Below, in pieces: positions 15,493 to 24,343 of a stretch of DNA of 33,347 nucleotides (within the stretch, counting starts at the first letter, position 1; each line of letters starts with the position of its first letter). The notes under the pieces are model-generated. The model had not been told where the DNA came from, did no database searches, and saw only the letters and a list, made by a program, of their open reading frames with translations. Source of the stretch: a bacterium (lineage in GTDB: Bacteria; Bacillota; Clostridia; Lachnospirales; Lachnospiraceae); assembly GCA_023666335.1 (NCBI GenBank), contig JAMPCE010000026.1:1-33347 (forward strand). The letters run 5' to 3'. The position numbers and the translations under genes are program-made.

Positions 15493-16884
15493 ATGGATCT
15501 GACAGATATCAGGGAATTGTATCGGGACAGCGGCAGCTATATCGATCGGGAAGTGACCGTGGGCGGTTGGGTCAGGAGTATCCGGGACTCCAAGACTTTC
15601 GGTTTCATCGTATTGAACGACGGCACTTTTTTTGAACCGCTGCAAGTCGTGTACGGAGACGCTCTTGCGAACTTTGAGAGCATTTCCAAATTAAACGTTG
15701 GCTCCGCTATCCTTGCAAGAGGCAAGATCGTGGCGACGCCGGAGGCAAAACAGAAATTTGAGATGCAGGCGGAAGAGATCGTTGTGGAGGGCGCGTCCAC
15801 GGCGGATTATCCATTGCAGAAAAAGCGGCACAGCTTTGAGTATCTGCGCACCATTTCCCATCTGCGCCCCCGGACGAATACCTTTCAGGCGGTCTTTCGT
15901 GTGCGTTCACTGATCGCCTACGCGATCCACACTTTCTTTCAGGAGCGGGATTTCGTGTATGTGCACACCCCCATCATCACGGGCAGCGACTGTGAGGGCG
16001 CGGGCGAGATGTTTCAGGTGACGACGCTGGATCTAAACGATCTTCCCATGACGCCCGAGGGAAAGGTGGATTATTCCAAGGACTTTTTCGGCAAGCCCAC
16101 GAACCTGACCGTGAGCGGGCAGTTGAACGTAGAAACGTACTGTTTTGCATTTAAGAACGTATACACATTCGGACCGACTTTTCGGGCGGAAAATTCCAAC
16201 ACCACCAGACACGCGGCGGAATTTTGGATGATCGAGCCGGAGATCGCCTTTGCCGATCTGACGGACGATATGATGCTGGCGGAAGCGATGCTTAAATCTG
16301 TGATCCGCTATGTGCTGGAGAACGCGCCGGAGGAGATGAACTTCTTTAACCAGTTTGTGGACAAGGGTCTGATCGAGCGGCTGAACCATGTGCTCAATTC
16401 CGATTTTGCCCATGTGACTTACACGGATGCTATCGAGATCTTAAAGAAACACAATGATGAATTTGAATACAAGGTCGAGTGGGGCTGCGATCTACAGACC
16501 GAGCACGAGCGCTTCCTGACTGAGCAGGAATTCAAGCGTCCCGTGTTCGTGACGGATTATCCCAAGGAAATCAAGGCTTTTTATATGAAGCTAAACGAGG
16601 ACGGCAAAACCGTGGCGGCGATGGACTGTCTGGTGCCCGGGATCGGTGAGATCATCGGCGGCAGCCAGAGAGAAGACAACCTCGAACTTCTGGAGAAGCG
16701 CATGGACGAGCTTTCCCTGAACAAAGAGGATTATCAGTTCTACCTCGATCTGCGCAAGTACGGATCCGCACGTCACGCGGGCTTTGGTCTGGGCTTTGAG
16801 CGCTGCGTCATGTATCTGACGGGCATGAGCAATATCCGCGATGTGGTGCCTTTCCCCAGAACGGTGAATAACTGCGAGTTGTAA
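15493..16884 (+). CDS. asnS: Asparaginyl-tRNA synthetase
   Basis: AsnS charges tRNA-Asn in the cytoplasm. The 463 residues are the standard length. The N-terminal OB-fold anticodon domain ([25 protein letters not shown]) is followed by a class II core with motif 2 ([22 protein letters not shown]) and motif 3 ([22 protein letters not shown]). The [11 protein letters not shown] sequence favours Asn over Asp specificity. AGGAGG lies ten bases upstream of the ATG. Confidence 0.98.
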   Translation: MDLTDIRELYRDSGSYIDREVTVGGWVRSIRDSKTFGFIVLNDGTFFEPLQVVYGDALANFESISKLNVGSAILARGKIVATPEAKQKFEMQAEEIVVEGASTADYPLQKKRHSFEYLRTISHLRPRTNTFQAVFRVRSLIAYAIHTFFQERDFVYVHTPIITGSDCEGAGEMFQVTTLDLNDLPMTPEGKVDYSKDFFGKPTNLTVSGQLNVETYCFAFKNVYTFGPTFRAENSNTTRHAAEFWMIEPEIAFADLTDDMMLAEAMLKSVIRYVLENAPEEMNFFNQFVDKGLIERLNHVLNSDFAHVTYTDAIEILKKHNDEFEYKVEWGCDLQTEHERFLTEQEFKRPVFVTDYPKEIKAFYMKLNEDGKTVAAMDCLVPGIGEIIGGSQREDNLELLEKRMDELSLNKEDYQFYLDLRKYGSARHAGFGLGFERCVMYLTGMSNIRDVVPFPRTVNNCEL

Positions 16885-16943
16885 AAAAGAGTTATGTAAA
16901 CTAATAATAACATGTGTTTCGGAGCAGACAGGGTCAGGAGATT

Positions 16944-18161
16944 ATGAAAAATAAGGGTCGGAGACATCTGCATATCGTACTGGCGTTCCTACTGTGCTTA
17001 TCTGTGGCGGAGCCGTTATCGGCTACCACGATTTCCGAACTTCAGGAAGATGTAAAGAAGAGCAAAGAACAGTTAAAGGATGCCGAACAACAGGCGTCCG
17101 AGGCGCAGGAGGCGCAGGAAGGCGTTGGCGCAGAGATTGAAGAAATCGACGCGGAACTGGTCAGCCTGATCACGGATATCAACCTCATCGAGGAGGCTAT
17201 TGCCCAGAAAGAGGAAGAGATCGCGGCGACACAGGTGGACTATGACGCAGCGGTGGCGGAGAAAGACGAGCAGTATGCCGCCATGAAGATCCGCATTCAG
17301 TTTATGTACGAGAAAGGCGATTCTTCCTATCTGAATATGTTTTTCGGCGCCGCCAATATGGGCGACATGGTGAATAAGGCAAAGTATGTGGAGGAGCTGT
17401 ACAATTATGACAGAAAACTCCTTGCCGAGTACGAGGCAACCGTGCAGCGCGTGCAGGAATTACAGGATACGCTTGAGGAAGATAAGTCAGAACTTGAGAC
17501 CTCCCGGACGGAATTGCAGGAGGGGCAGACCTATATGGAGGAGCTGCTCGCCAAGAAGCGGACAGAGTATGAAAATTACGGCGTGATGCTCACCAAAGCA
17601 AAGCAGGAGGCAGCCACCTATACCGCCAGAATCAAGCAGGAGACCGCGCAGATCAGAAAACTGGAAGAGGAAGAGAGAAAGCGCAGGGAGGAAGAGGAGC
17701 GGAAACGGAAAGAAGAGGAAGAGAGACTGCGGAAAGAACAGGAGGAGCAGGAAGCTTCCGGCGACAGCGGTTCTCCGACAAAGGAGGAAGCGCCCAAACC
17801 GTCTTCCGGCGGAGGCGGAGGAAAAGGTCAGCAGATTGCCGATTACGCCTGCAAATTTATCGGGAATCCCTATGTGGCGGGCGGCACCAGCCTGACAAAC
17901 GGGGCGGACTGTTCCGGATTTGTCATGTCGGTCTATAAGAATTTTGGCATTTCTCTGCCCAGAAGTTCATACGCGCAGTCCACTGTGGGCAAGGGGGTGT
18001 CTTATTCGGAGGCGAAACCCGGCGACGTAATCTACTACGGCGGTCATGTCGGCATCTACATCGGAAACGGTCAGATCGTCCACGCCAGTACGGAACGGAC
18101 AGGCATCAAGATCACATCGGCGACTTACCGCAGCATCATCACCGTGCGGAGAATTGTCTGA
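16944..18161 (+). CDS. Secreted NlpC/P60 peptidoglycan hydrolase with coiled-coil N-terminus
   Basis: The 405-residue secreted protein begins with a signal peptide (MKNKGRRHLHIVLAFLLCLS...). About 230 residues of coiled coil follow, in the style of PcsB/CwlO (SELQEDVKKSKEQLKDAEQQ, then a KMRIQFMYE-like block: IRIQFMYEKGDSSYLNMFF), then a Glu/Lys/Arg-rich stretch, a Gly-rich linker (SSGGGGGKG), and the catalytic domain with Cys in ADCSGFV (C323) and His in GGHVGIYIGNG (H368). Such proteins cut stem peptides and are often switched on by FtsEX through the coiled coil. The start at 16944 is preferred because CAGGAG lies just upstream; ATG 16914 has no such site. The next gene starts 20 bases downstream. 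Confidence 0.93.
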   Translation: MKNKGRRHLHIVLAFLLCLSVAEPLSATTISELQEDVKKSKEQLKDAEQQASEAQEAQEGVGAEIEEIDAELVSLITDINLIEEAIAQKEEEIAATQVDYDAAVAEKDEQYAAMKIRIQFMYEKGDSSYLNMFFGAANMGDMVNKAKYVEELYNYDRKLLAEYEATVQRVQELQDTLEEDKSELETSRTELQEGQTYMEELLAKKRTEYENYGVMLTKAKQEAATYTARIKQETAQIRKLEEEERKRREEEERKRKEEEERLRKEQEEQEASGDSGSPTKEEAPKPSSGGGGGKGQQIADYACKFIGNPYVAGGTSLTNGADCSGFVMSVYKNFGISLPRSSYAQSTVGKGVSYSEAKPGDVIYYGGHVGIYIGNGQIVHASTERTGIKITSATYRSIITVRRIV

Positions 18162-18180
18162 CGGAAGGAAGAGGGATTAT

Positions 18181-18552
18181 ATGGGAGATTTGAAAAAGAT
18201 CGTGGTGATCGACGACAGTAAGGTGCAGCTTCGCGCCCTGTCGGAACTGATGAAAGGAAAATATGAGGTCGCGACGGCGGTCTCGGGCAAAGAGGGAATC
18301 GATATCCTGAAACAGGATGGCGCCGATCTTGTGCTTCTCGACTACAGTATGCCCGGGATGGACGGAAAGGAAACCCTGGAGATCTTGCAAAGCAATGAGG
18401 AGACAAAACATATTCCGGTCATTTTTATCACGGGCGACAACGACAAGGAAGATATCGTGGCAGTGCTAAAACTTCATCCGCAGGGTTATCTGTTGAAGCC
18501 GGTCAAGCCGGAGAGATTGTTCGAGGCGATCGAGGGAGTGTTTGCGAAGTGA
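18181..18552 (+). CDS. Stand-alone response regulator receiver domain
   Basis: This is a 123-residue CheY-like protein with no output domain. The acidic pair is D11-D12, the phosphoacceptor D54 (LVLLDYSMPGMDG), the switch threonine T84 (VIFITGD) and the conserved lysine K106 (LLKPVKP). All key residues are present, so it should be phosphorylated. The ATG at 18181 is supported by GGAAGGAAGAGGG upstream; further upstream ATGs lie inside the hydrolase gene. It sits between the hydrolase (20 bases) and the VTC gene (29 bases), so it probably signals to another protein of this operon. No kinase is nearby. Confidence 0.93.
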   Translation: MGDLKKIVVIDDSKVQLRALSELMKGKYEVATAVSGKEGIDILKQDGADLVLLDYSMPGMDGKETLEILQSNEETKHIPVIFITGDNDKEDIVAVLKLHPQGYLLKPVKPERLFEAIEGVFAK

Positions 18553-18580
18553 TCATGAAAAGAGGAAAGGATAACAATAT

Positions 18581-19255
18581 ATGTATCGGGCGGAAGATAA
18601 ATTCAGTTGCGGAGCACAGGAAATGTACTGTTTACAAAGGAGATTAGAAGGTGTTCTGCGAACGGATTCCCACGAGAACAGCGCGGGCGGTTATTCAGTA
18701 AGCAGTCTGTATTTTGACGACTTAGTTGACTCTTCCCTTACAGATACGATTGCCGGCAATCGGATACGAGATAAATATCGTATCCGTATTTATAATCATT
18801 CTCTGGATCGGATCAAACTGGAAGTCAAAGAAAAAGTCGATAGCAGAGTGTATAAGAAGTCAAGAACGATCACCAAAGAGGAAATGCAAAAACTGATACG
18901 CGGCGAACGGATAGAGAGTCTGTCAGACAGAGAAGATCCGGCGACTCTTTTTAACCTAGCGATACAAACGAGAGGTCTTAGACCAAGGACAATCGTTACT
19001 TATGATAGAAAGGCCTTTACCTATGACCCCGGAAATGTCCGCATTACACTGGATCGAAATATAAAAAGCAGCGACTGCGTGGAACGGTTTGGGGATGCAG
19101 AGCTTTCCTATGATTTTTTGTGGGAACAGGATGCGATTCTGGAAATGAAATATGATGAATTCATACCGGGATTCATTTTACAGTTACTGGAGCTTGGAAA
19201 CTTACAGCAGATTTCCTATTCCAAGTATCAAATGTGCAGAGAAAGGCGGAAATAA
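18581..19255 (+). CDS. VTC-domain polyphosphate polymerase-like protein
   Basis: The 224-residue protein carries the VTC catalytic fold. Basic and acidic tunnel residues appear in order: RAEDKFSC at the start, SSLYFDDLVDSSLTD, RDKYRIRIYNHSLDRIKLEVKEK, LRPRTIVTYDRKAFTYD, VRITLDRNI, ILEMKYDEFIPGF and the closing SYSKYQMC. Yeast Vtc4 makes polyphosphate from ATP with this domain. Bacterial single-domain relatives next to DUF4956 and CotH genes are common in Clostridia, but their product has not been settled. GGAAAGGATAAC precedes the ATG. It overlaps no neighbour; DUF4956 starts 22 bases downstream. Confidence 0.88.
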   Translation: MYRAEDKFSCGAQEMYCLQRRLEGVLRTDSHENSAGGYSVSSLYFDDLVDSSLTDTIAGNRIRDKYRIRIYNHSLDRIKLEVKEKVDSRVYKKSRTITKEEMQKLIRGERIESLSDREDPATLFNLAIQTRGLRPRTIVTYDRKAFTYDPGNVRITLDRNIKSSDCVERFGDAELSYDFLWEQDAILEMKYDEFIPGFILQLLELGNLQQISYSKYQMCRERRK

Positions 19256-19277
19256 AGATGCGATCGGAGGAAAAGAT

Positions 19278-19958
19278 ATGTCGGTAAAGAACGTGATCAA
19301 AAACAGTGTGTATGAGGCGATAGGCGGCAACAGCGGTCTGGAGGTCCAAACGATCCTTCTGATCCTGTTAATGGCATGTCTGGTGGGCATTTATATTTTT
19401 ATGGTGTATAAGCTGACTGCGAAAGCAGCATTTTATTCAAGAGATTTAAATGTTGCAATGGCGCTGTTACCTGTTATCGTTGCGGCAATCATGCTTGCGA
19501 TGCAGTCCAGTTTACTGGTTTCCCTGGGTATGGTTGGAGCATTATCCATTGTCAGATTCAGAAACGCGGTAAAAAATCCGATTGACTTGGCATATTTGTT
19601 TTGGGCAATCAGCGCCGGTATCATCATAGGGGTAGATCTGTATGTACTGGGGATTTTGTTGTGCATCATTATGACGCTCATGCTCGTTGTATTGAATAGA
19701 GTGCCGAATGTGAAAGCGCCGGATCTGTTGGTATTACGCAGTACAGACAGCGAGATGGATTATGACGGTTTATATCAGAAGATCGGCGGTCATTGCAAGT
19801 ATTACAAAGAGAAGGCAAGATGCGTAAAAAATGGGGAGCTGGAGCTGATCATAGAAGTGCGCGCAAAAGATAAAGAGGCGTTATTGCAGGAGCTTTATGC
19901 GATGAAGCGGTTTGTTCAGGTGAATTGCATTTCGCATGACGGCGAATGCAGGGTATAG
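19278..19958 (+). CDS. DUF4956 membrane protein
   Basis: This 226-residue integral membrane protein has about four to five transmembrane helices (TILLILLMACLVGIYIFMVY, VAMALLPVIVAAIMLAMQ, LAYLFWAISAGIIIGVDLYV and a following helix). Between them is the family signature SLGMVGALSIVRFRNAVKNP, and a soluble domain of about 85 residues forms the C-terminus. The family habitually sits beside VTC-domain genes, so it may pass or sense the polymer at the membrane; that is inference. GGAGG lies seven bases before the ATG at 19278. Confidence 0.9.
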   Translation: MSVKNVIKNSVYEAIGGNSGLEVQTILLILLMACLVGIYIFMVYKLTAKAAFYSRDLNVAMALLPVIVAAIMLAMQSSLLVSLGMVGALSIVRFRNAVKNPIDLAYLFWAISAGIIIGVDLYVLGILLCIIMTLMLVVLNRVPNVKAPDLLVLRSTDSEMDYDGLYQKIGGHCKYYKEKARCVKNGELELIIEVRAKDKEALLQELYAMKRFVQVNCISHDGECRV

Positions 19959-19994
19959 ATATCGTAAGCAGACATGTGATCGGGAGAATAACGT

Positions 19995-22319
19995 ATGAGG
20001 AGTATAAAAAATGTCGCATTGTGCGGCGCAATCATTGTATTTGGCGTATTAGCGGGCGGTATGGCATATTTTATGAATGCGGATACGAAAGAAGATCCTG
20101 GCGGCGACTATTCTGATATTTGCATCAATGAAGTGTGCAGCGATTATTTTCCCACGTCTTTTTCGGAAACACAGCCGGGCAGCGACTGGATCGAATTATA
20201 TAATCCCACGAATGAAAGTAAAAATCTGAAAGAGTACTACCTTTCCGATGACAAAGACGATCTGCAGCGATGTAATCTGCCGGCAGTCGAACTGATGCCG
20301 GGCTGTTTTTATGTGATTCACAGCGAAACAGAGGAGATGGCGGAAGAAGACGCAAGGCTTAATTTTAAAATCAATGCACAGTCGGAAACCTTATATTTGT
20401 CGAGTCGGGAGGGCGTGATCGATATTGTCGATGTTCCGGCACTTACTACAAATACATCATGGAGCCGGAAGCCGGATGGGGCGGGAATATGGGAAAATAC
20501 TGTATTGACCTATCATGCTTCCAATAACGGGGGCGGTCGTATTCCGGGAAAAACGGAAGCGCCGATTTTTTCGGCGGAGGGAGGTTTCTATGCGAATGAG
20601 CTGGAACTGGAACTGGAAGCGCTGTCCGGAAGTAAGATCTATTATACGTTAGATTGCAGCGATCCGGATGAAGAAAGTACTTTATATGATGGACCGATAC
20701 GGATCCGGGACAAATCGGGAGAGCCGAATATTTACTCCGTGAGAAATGACTTTGATGCGGAGCACAGTATGACGACGGGGGATATCAAAGAAAAGATCAC
20801 GGTTGTACGCGCGGTGGCAGTCGATGCGAAAGGCAGGAAGAGCGATATTGTCACAAATTCTTATCTTATAGGAAAAGAAGATGCACAGTGCTATTCCGAA
20901 ATGTATACGGTTTCCCTTGTGACAGATCCGGATCATCTCTTCGATTATCAGGAAGGCATTTATGTGCTGGGCAAAGTGTTTGACGATTATGTGGAGGCGG
21001 GCGGAGATCTGAGCGATCCCATACAGGCTGAGGCAAATTATCGAAAAAGAGGCAAGGGTTCCGAGCGGCCCGCCAGTCTTGAAATATATGATGAAAACGG
21101 CGAAAACGTCACTGACAGGGAAGTCGGGATACGGATCCACGGTTCTACAACGCGCGGATGTACGCAAAAGAGTTTTTCTGTCTATGCAAGGGAAATGTAT
21201 GATGGCAAGGACACTATAGAGAATCTTTTTGGAGAAGGAACGGATGTACACAAATTCTTTCTGTACACAAACAGAGAGGGGACGAAATTACGGGATAAAT
21301 TGACAGCAGACAGGCTTGCAGATAGGGATGTGGCAACGCAGAAGTTTATATATTGCAATGTATTTCTGGATGGAGAGTATTGGGGTGTATACCTTTTAGC
21401 GGAAATATATGATGAATATTATTTTCAGAATCATTACGGTATTGCGGAAAATAATCTACAGATTCAATACAGTGCGTATCCTCCGGATGTGATAGAGTAT
21501 CTGAGTACGGTTTCCGATTCTTCAGAGACAGCCGTATATGAGAAACTGTGCAGCATGATCGACGTACAGAGTTTTATAGAATACTATGCGTCTATGTTGT
21601 ATTTAAACGATCAGGATTGGCTGGGTTATAACGCCAGATGTTATCGAAGCACAAAGACCGGTCCCGGTGAAAATGAAGACGGAAAATGGCGTTGGTGCGT
21701 GTGGGATACGGAACTCACGATGTATGATGCCGATATGAATACATTTTGTACGGGAAACGGAACTACATGGAGGGGTGATCCGCTTGCACAGGCTCTGATG
21801 CAGCATGAGGAATTCAGGGAACAGTTTGTGACCACATATATGGATCTATATAATAATATCTGGCAGGAAGATGTCGTTTCGCGTGTTGTTTCTGAAATGG
21901 AGACTAGGATCGCGGCGTCGTATCAAATGTATATGGAACGTTATCATGCAGGCGTTGCAATCAACGAATATTGCGATAAGTTAAAAAAATTTCTAAAAGA
22001 CAGGCCGGGATATGCGCTCCAACATGTAAAGGAAGAATTTCAGCTGCGCGCAGATCCGGCGTGGGTCGTTATTCTGTCTAATGTTGACGGAGCGGCGTCT
22101 TTCCGGGTAAATACGACGGTTGTGGATATGCCGGACGCTTGGTGGCAGGGATTGTATTTTCCGGATTATCCGGTTAAGATAGCTGTTGAGGAAGTAAACG
22201 GCGATCTTGCGTTTGTCGGATGGTATACGGAAGCAGGGGAACTGTTGAGTACGGATCGTGTGCTCACGCTTCCGCTAAAGGAGGGCGTAAATACTGTTTG
22301 TCCAAGGTTTGAGGGCTGA
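19995..22319 (+). CDS. CotH kinase family protein with lamin-tail and chitobiase-like domains
   Basis: The 774-residue surface protein starts with an N-terminal membrane segment (NVALCGAIIVFGVLAGGMAYFM). A lamin-tail-like domain (about 40-185: ICINEVCSDYF...DWIELYNPT) and a short chitobiase/hexosaminidase C-terminal-type beta domain (about 195-295: KIYYTLDCSDPDEES) follow. The CotH fold spans about residues 310-700: VGIRIHGSTTRGCTQKSF, WGVYLLAEIYDEYYFQ, NDQDWLGYNARCYR and WRWCVWDTELTMYD, where the aspartate resembles the metal-binding residue of atypical kinases. Bacillus CotH phosphorylates coat protein CotB on serines. Here the anchor and LTD suggest action outside the membrane, on the surface or in the spore envelope. 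A terminator follows. Confidence 0.9.
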   Translation: MRSIKNVALCGAIIVFGVLAGGMAYFMNADTKEDPGGDYSDICINEVCSDYFPTSFSETQPGSDWIELYNPTNESKNLKEYYLSDDKDDLQRCNLPAVELMPGCFYVIHSETEEMAEEDARLNFKINAQSETLYLSSREGVIDIVDVPALTTNTSWSRKPDGAGIWENTVLTYHASNNGGGRIPGKTEAPIFSAEGGFYANELELELEALSGSKIYYTLDCSDPDEESTLYDGPIRIRDKSGEPNIYSVRNDFDAEHSMTTGDIKEKITVVRAVAVDAKGRKSDIVTNSYLIGKEDAQCYSEMYTVSLVTDPDHLFDYQEGIYVLGKVFDDYVEAGGDLSDPIQAEANYRKRGKGSERPASLEIYDENGENVTDREVGIRIHGSTTRGCTQKSFSVYAREMYDGKDTIENLFGEGTDVHKFFLYTNREGTKLRDKLTADRLADRDVATQKFIYCNVFLDGEYWGVYLLAEIYDEYYFQNHYGIAENNLQIQYSAYPPDVIEYLSTVSDSSETAVYEKLCSMIDVQSFIEYYASMLYLNDQDWLGYNARCYRSTKTGPGENEDGKWRWCVWDTELTMYDADMNTFCTGNGTTWRGDPLAQALMQHEEFREQFVTTYMDLYNNIWQEDVVSRVVSEMETRIAASYQMYMERYHAGVAINEYCDKLKKFLKDRPGYALQHVKEEFQLRADPAWVVILSNVDGAASFRVNTTVVDMPDAWWQGLYFPDYPVKIAVEEVNGDLAFVGWYTEAGELLSTDRVLTLPLKEGVNTVCPRFEG

Positions 22320-22344
22320 TTGAGATTCTGCGTTTAATCGTTAG

Positions 22345-22382
22345 CCTATTCAATTGTGTATAAGAATTGGATAGGATTTTTT
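22345..22382 (+). terminator. Rho-independent terminator after the CotH gene
   Basis: CCTATTCAATT pairs with AATTGGATAGG (one G-U pair) across a nine-base loop, followed by six T. It ends the NlpC-to-CotH operon. Confidence 0.85.
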
Positions 22383-22483
22383 ACGTTGGACGGGAAAGTA
22401 TTGTAAGCTAAATGCAAGGTATGCGCAAGGTAACCGTAAGGCAGCCGTGATAAAATGGCAGATAAGAAAAGGAGGTAATCAAC

Positions 22484-22867
22484 ATGAAAAAGAAAACGGT
22501 AGTTGGAATTGCGGTACCTGTGATCATTGCGGCTGGTTTTATCTGTTTTTGCGCATGGTTTCTTTCGGAATCGGGAAGTACATATTATTACACGCAGATT
22601 GATAACAGTAAAGTAGAAGAGGTAAATTCCCGGGGCGGCGTCCTTGACCTGTACGGAGGAATGAGTTTTTCCTATAAACTGCTCTCCTATCATGAAAAGG
22701 GGAAAGAAAAGGAAATCACGTTCGGAACATCGCGGAAATTGAGAGAAGCGGCTTTTCTCCGTTTGACGGTAATGCCGGTGCGGGGTGTCATCGAATGGAG
22801 CGAAATGCAGTATGAGGAACTCCCCGAGGCGGTGCAAAGGTATTATGCGGCGCCGGAGGGAAAATAG
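22484..22867 (+). CDS. YxeA family (DUF1093) exported protein
   Basis: The 127-residue protein has an N-terminal membrane/signal segment (VVGIAVPVIIAAGFICFCAWF). A small beta-rich domain shows the YxeA pattern: YYYTQIDNSKVEE, FSYKLLSYHEKGKEKEITF, LREAAFLRLTVMPVRGVIEW and ELPEAVQRYY. Function is unknown; in Bacillus yxeA is linked to envelope-stress genes. AAAGGAGG lies just upstream of the ATG. It is monocistronic between two terminators. Confidence 0.75.
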   Translation: MKKKTVVGIAVPVIIAAGFICFCAWFLSESGSTYYYTQIDNSKVEEVNSRGGVLDLYGGMSFSYKLLSYHEKGKEKEITFGTSRKLREAAFLRLTVMPVRGVIEWSEMQYEELPEAVQRYYAAPEGK

Positions 22868-22875
22868 AGGAATAG

Positions 22876-22919
22876 GACATTTGGAAGAACCGCGACAGGG
22901 CTTCCGGATGTCTTTTTTT
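22876..22919 (+). terminator. Rho-independent terminator after the YxeA-like gene
   Basis: GACATTTGGAAG pairs with CTTCCGGATGTC (G-U pairs at two positions), followed by seven T. Confidence 0.85.
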
Positions 22920-23012
22920 GTTTCCGTTGTAATTGGAAGACGGATAGGATAAAATGAGAAAAAGGAAATGTTGTAACAGAGTAGGATTGAATTTGAAAAG
23001 CGAGGTTGTAAA

Positions 23013-23516
23013 ATGCCTGATACAATAGATGAAATAGATTTCATCAGAACGGATGGAAAGAATAAAGATTTTATAGAAAATTGCAGGCTTCTTGATATCG
23101 ATCTGGATAGGCGTGTGGGGAAAAAGATAAAGAGAGACAAATACAAAAAATATAACCAGTTAGATGAAATACAGGAAGCGATCGTTGTTTATAAAAATAA
23201 TAAGGCGGTTGGCGGTGGCGCGATCAGAAAGTATGATGAGGAAACTGTCGAATTAAAAAGAGTGTTTGTGCATACGGAATATCAGGGGCAGGGGATCGGA
23301 AGCAAACTTGTTTCTTTGCTGATAGAATGGGCTGAGGAATTGGGATATCAAAGGATGATTCTGGAAACGGGCGAGTTGTTGGCGGAATCCTGTGCGGTAT
23401 ATCGAAAATTGGGATTTGAAGTCATTCCCAATTATGCTCCCTATGAGAATATGTCGGAATCATTGTGCATGGCGAGGGAATTGAATGGAGCAGAAGGTGT
23501 AGACATTATTGGTTAG
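23013..23516 (+). CDS. GNAT family N-acetyltransferase
   Basis: The 167-residue protein carries the GNAT acetyl-CoA-binding motif A at about residues 90-112: VFVHTEYQGQGIGSKLVSLLIEWA with the Q-G-Q-G-I-G loop. A motif B segment CAVYRKLGFEVIPNY follows. The substrate is unknown. The lysine-rich N-terminal 50 residues (GKKIKRDKYKKYNQ) are not part of the minimal fold. It is AT-rich compared with the core genes and begins the accessory island. Confidence 0.88.
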   Translation: MPDTIDEIDFIRTDGKNKDFIENCRLLDIDLDRRVGKKIKRDKYKKYNQLDEIQEAIVVYKNNKAVGGGAIRKYDEETVELKRVFVHTEYQGQGIGSKLVSLLIEWAEELGYQRMILETGELLAESCAVYRKLGFEVIPNYAPYENMSESLCMARELNGAEGVDIIG

Positions 23517-23526
23517 AGTGACGCCA

Positions 23527-23806
23527 ATGCCTAAAAAAGCAAGGATAAATGAGTGGTGGAAGCATAACTTAGAGTTTAAGTCTTATAAAATTTTTTAGAT
23601 GGTACACCTAAGAAATAGATTATGCATTTAATAGAATGCTAAGATACTCAAGTTTAGATGAATACGACTTTAATAACAGTGGATTTTCGAAGGAAATGTT
23701 TTGTGACAGTGTTGCGGAAATAAATAAGCACATATTGTGTGAAAACATAGTAGTATATAGGTATATTTCAAAGGATATTCTTTCGGCAATGAAAAAATGG
23801 TTTTAG
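23527..23806 (+). pseudogene. Broken ADP-ribosyltransferase exoenzyme gene
   Basis: An ATG frame (23527-23598) encodes MPKKARINEWWKHNLEFKSYKIF and stops just after an A4T6 run. Moving one frame gives FFRWYT, a TAA at 23609-23611, then an open stretch of 64 residues: EIDYAFNRMLRYSSLDEY..., followed by ENIVVYRYISKDILSAMKKW and TAG at 23804-23806. The order 'Y-x-x-N-x-x-L-R ... N-I-V-V-Y-R-x-I-S' is the start of ADP-ribosyltransferase exoenzyme domains, with the arginine of the R-S-E triad. The Ser-Thr-Ser and Glu parts are missing. A frameshift and at least two stops mean it is not functional. The family call is by eye. Confidence 0.5.
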
Positions 23807-23880
23807 TGTTAAGCGGAGGATAATCTCTTGGAATATTTGATTTCATAATAAAAAATGGTGTTAATTGTACAATAAACATT

Positions 23881-23897
23881 TCGAAAATATTTTTCGA
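23881..23897. promoter_or_regulatory. Inverted repeat upstream of the MNT-HEPN promoter
   Basis: TCGAAAA-TAT-TTTTCGA, a seven-base perfect inverted repeat directly upstream of the -35 element. It could be the operator for autoregulation of the toxin-antitoxin pair. Confidence 0.4.
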
Positions 23898-23906
23898 CAT
23901 TTCTAG

Positions 23907-23935
23907 TTGTATATTAATTTATTCTGGGTTAGAAT
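23907..23935 (+). promoter_or_regulatory. Promoter of the MNT-HEPN operon
   Basis: TTGTAT (23907-23912), 17 bases and TAGAAT (23930-23935), about 58 bases before the MNT start codon. Confidence 0.5.
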
Positions 23936-23992
23936 ACTTATAGATAGTTATAAGTTTGTAATATTATGAGTGTAAACAGGGAGATTTCATAA

Positions 23993-24343
23993 ATGGAAAA
24001 GATAAAGGATGAAAGTGTAAAGAAAATGTTAGCAGAACTGGCAGAATCGTTGCAACATATATATGGTGATAAATTAAAAACTGTAGTGTTATATGGCTCT
24101 GTTGCAAGAGGAACACAGACTGTTGATTCGGATATTGATATTTTGATTTTGATTGATGGGAATAATGATGAATTGCGCCAGTATGATGATAAGCTCAGTG
24201 ATGTCTCCACAGACTTTTCCTTGAAATATTTAAAGGTGTTATCTGTCGTAGATATTAGTTATCGGGAATACGAGGATTGGAAAAATCTCTCTCCGTTCTA
24301 TAAGAATATATCAGAGGAAGGAGTCATACTTTATGCTGCTTGA
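23993..24343 (+). CDS. MNT-type nucleotidyltransferase antitoxin (MntA-like)
   Basis: This 116-residue minimal nucleotidyltransferase has the complete GSX10DXD signature: G35-S36 (LYGSVARGTQTVDSDIDI), D47 and D49. In characterised pairs (Shewanella HepT/MntA) the MNT protein is the antitoxin and adds AMP units to the HEPN toxin. The catalytic residues needed for this are all present. GGGAG lies upstream of the ATG. The reading frame overlaps the next gene by 11 bases, typical of these operons. Confidence 0.9.
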   Translation: MEKIKDESVKKMLAELAESLQHIYGDKLKTVVLYGSVARGTQTVDSDIDILILIDGNNDELRQYDDKLSDVSTDFSLKYLKVLSVVDISYREYEDWKNLSPFYKNISEEGVILYAA

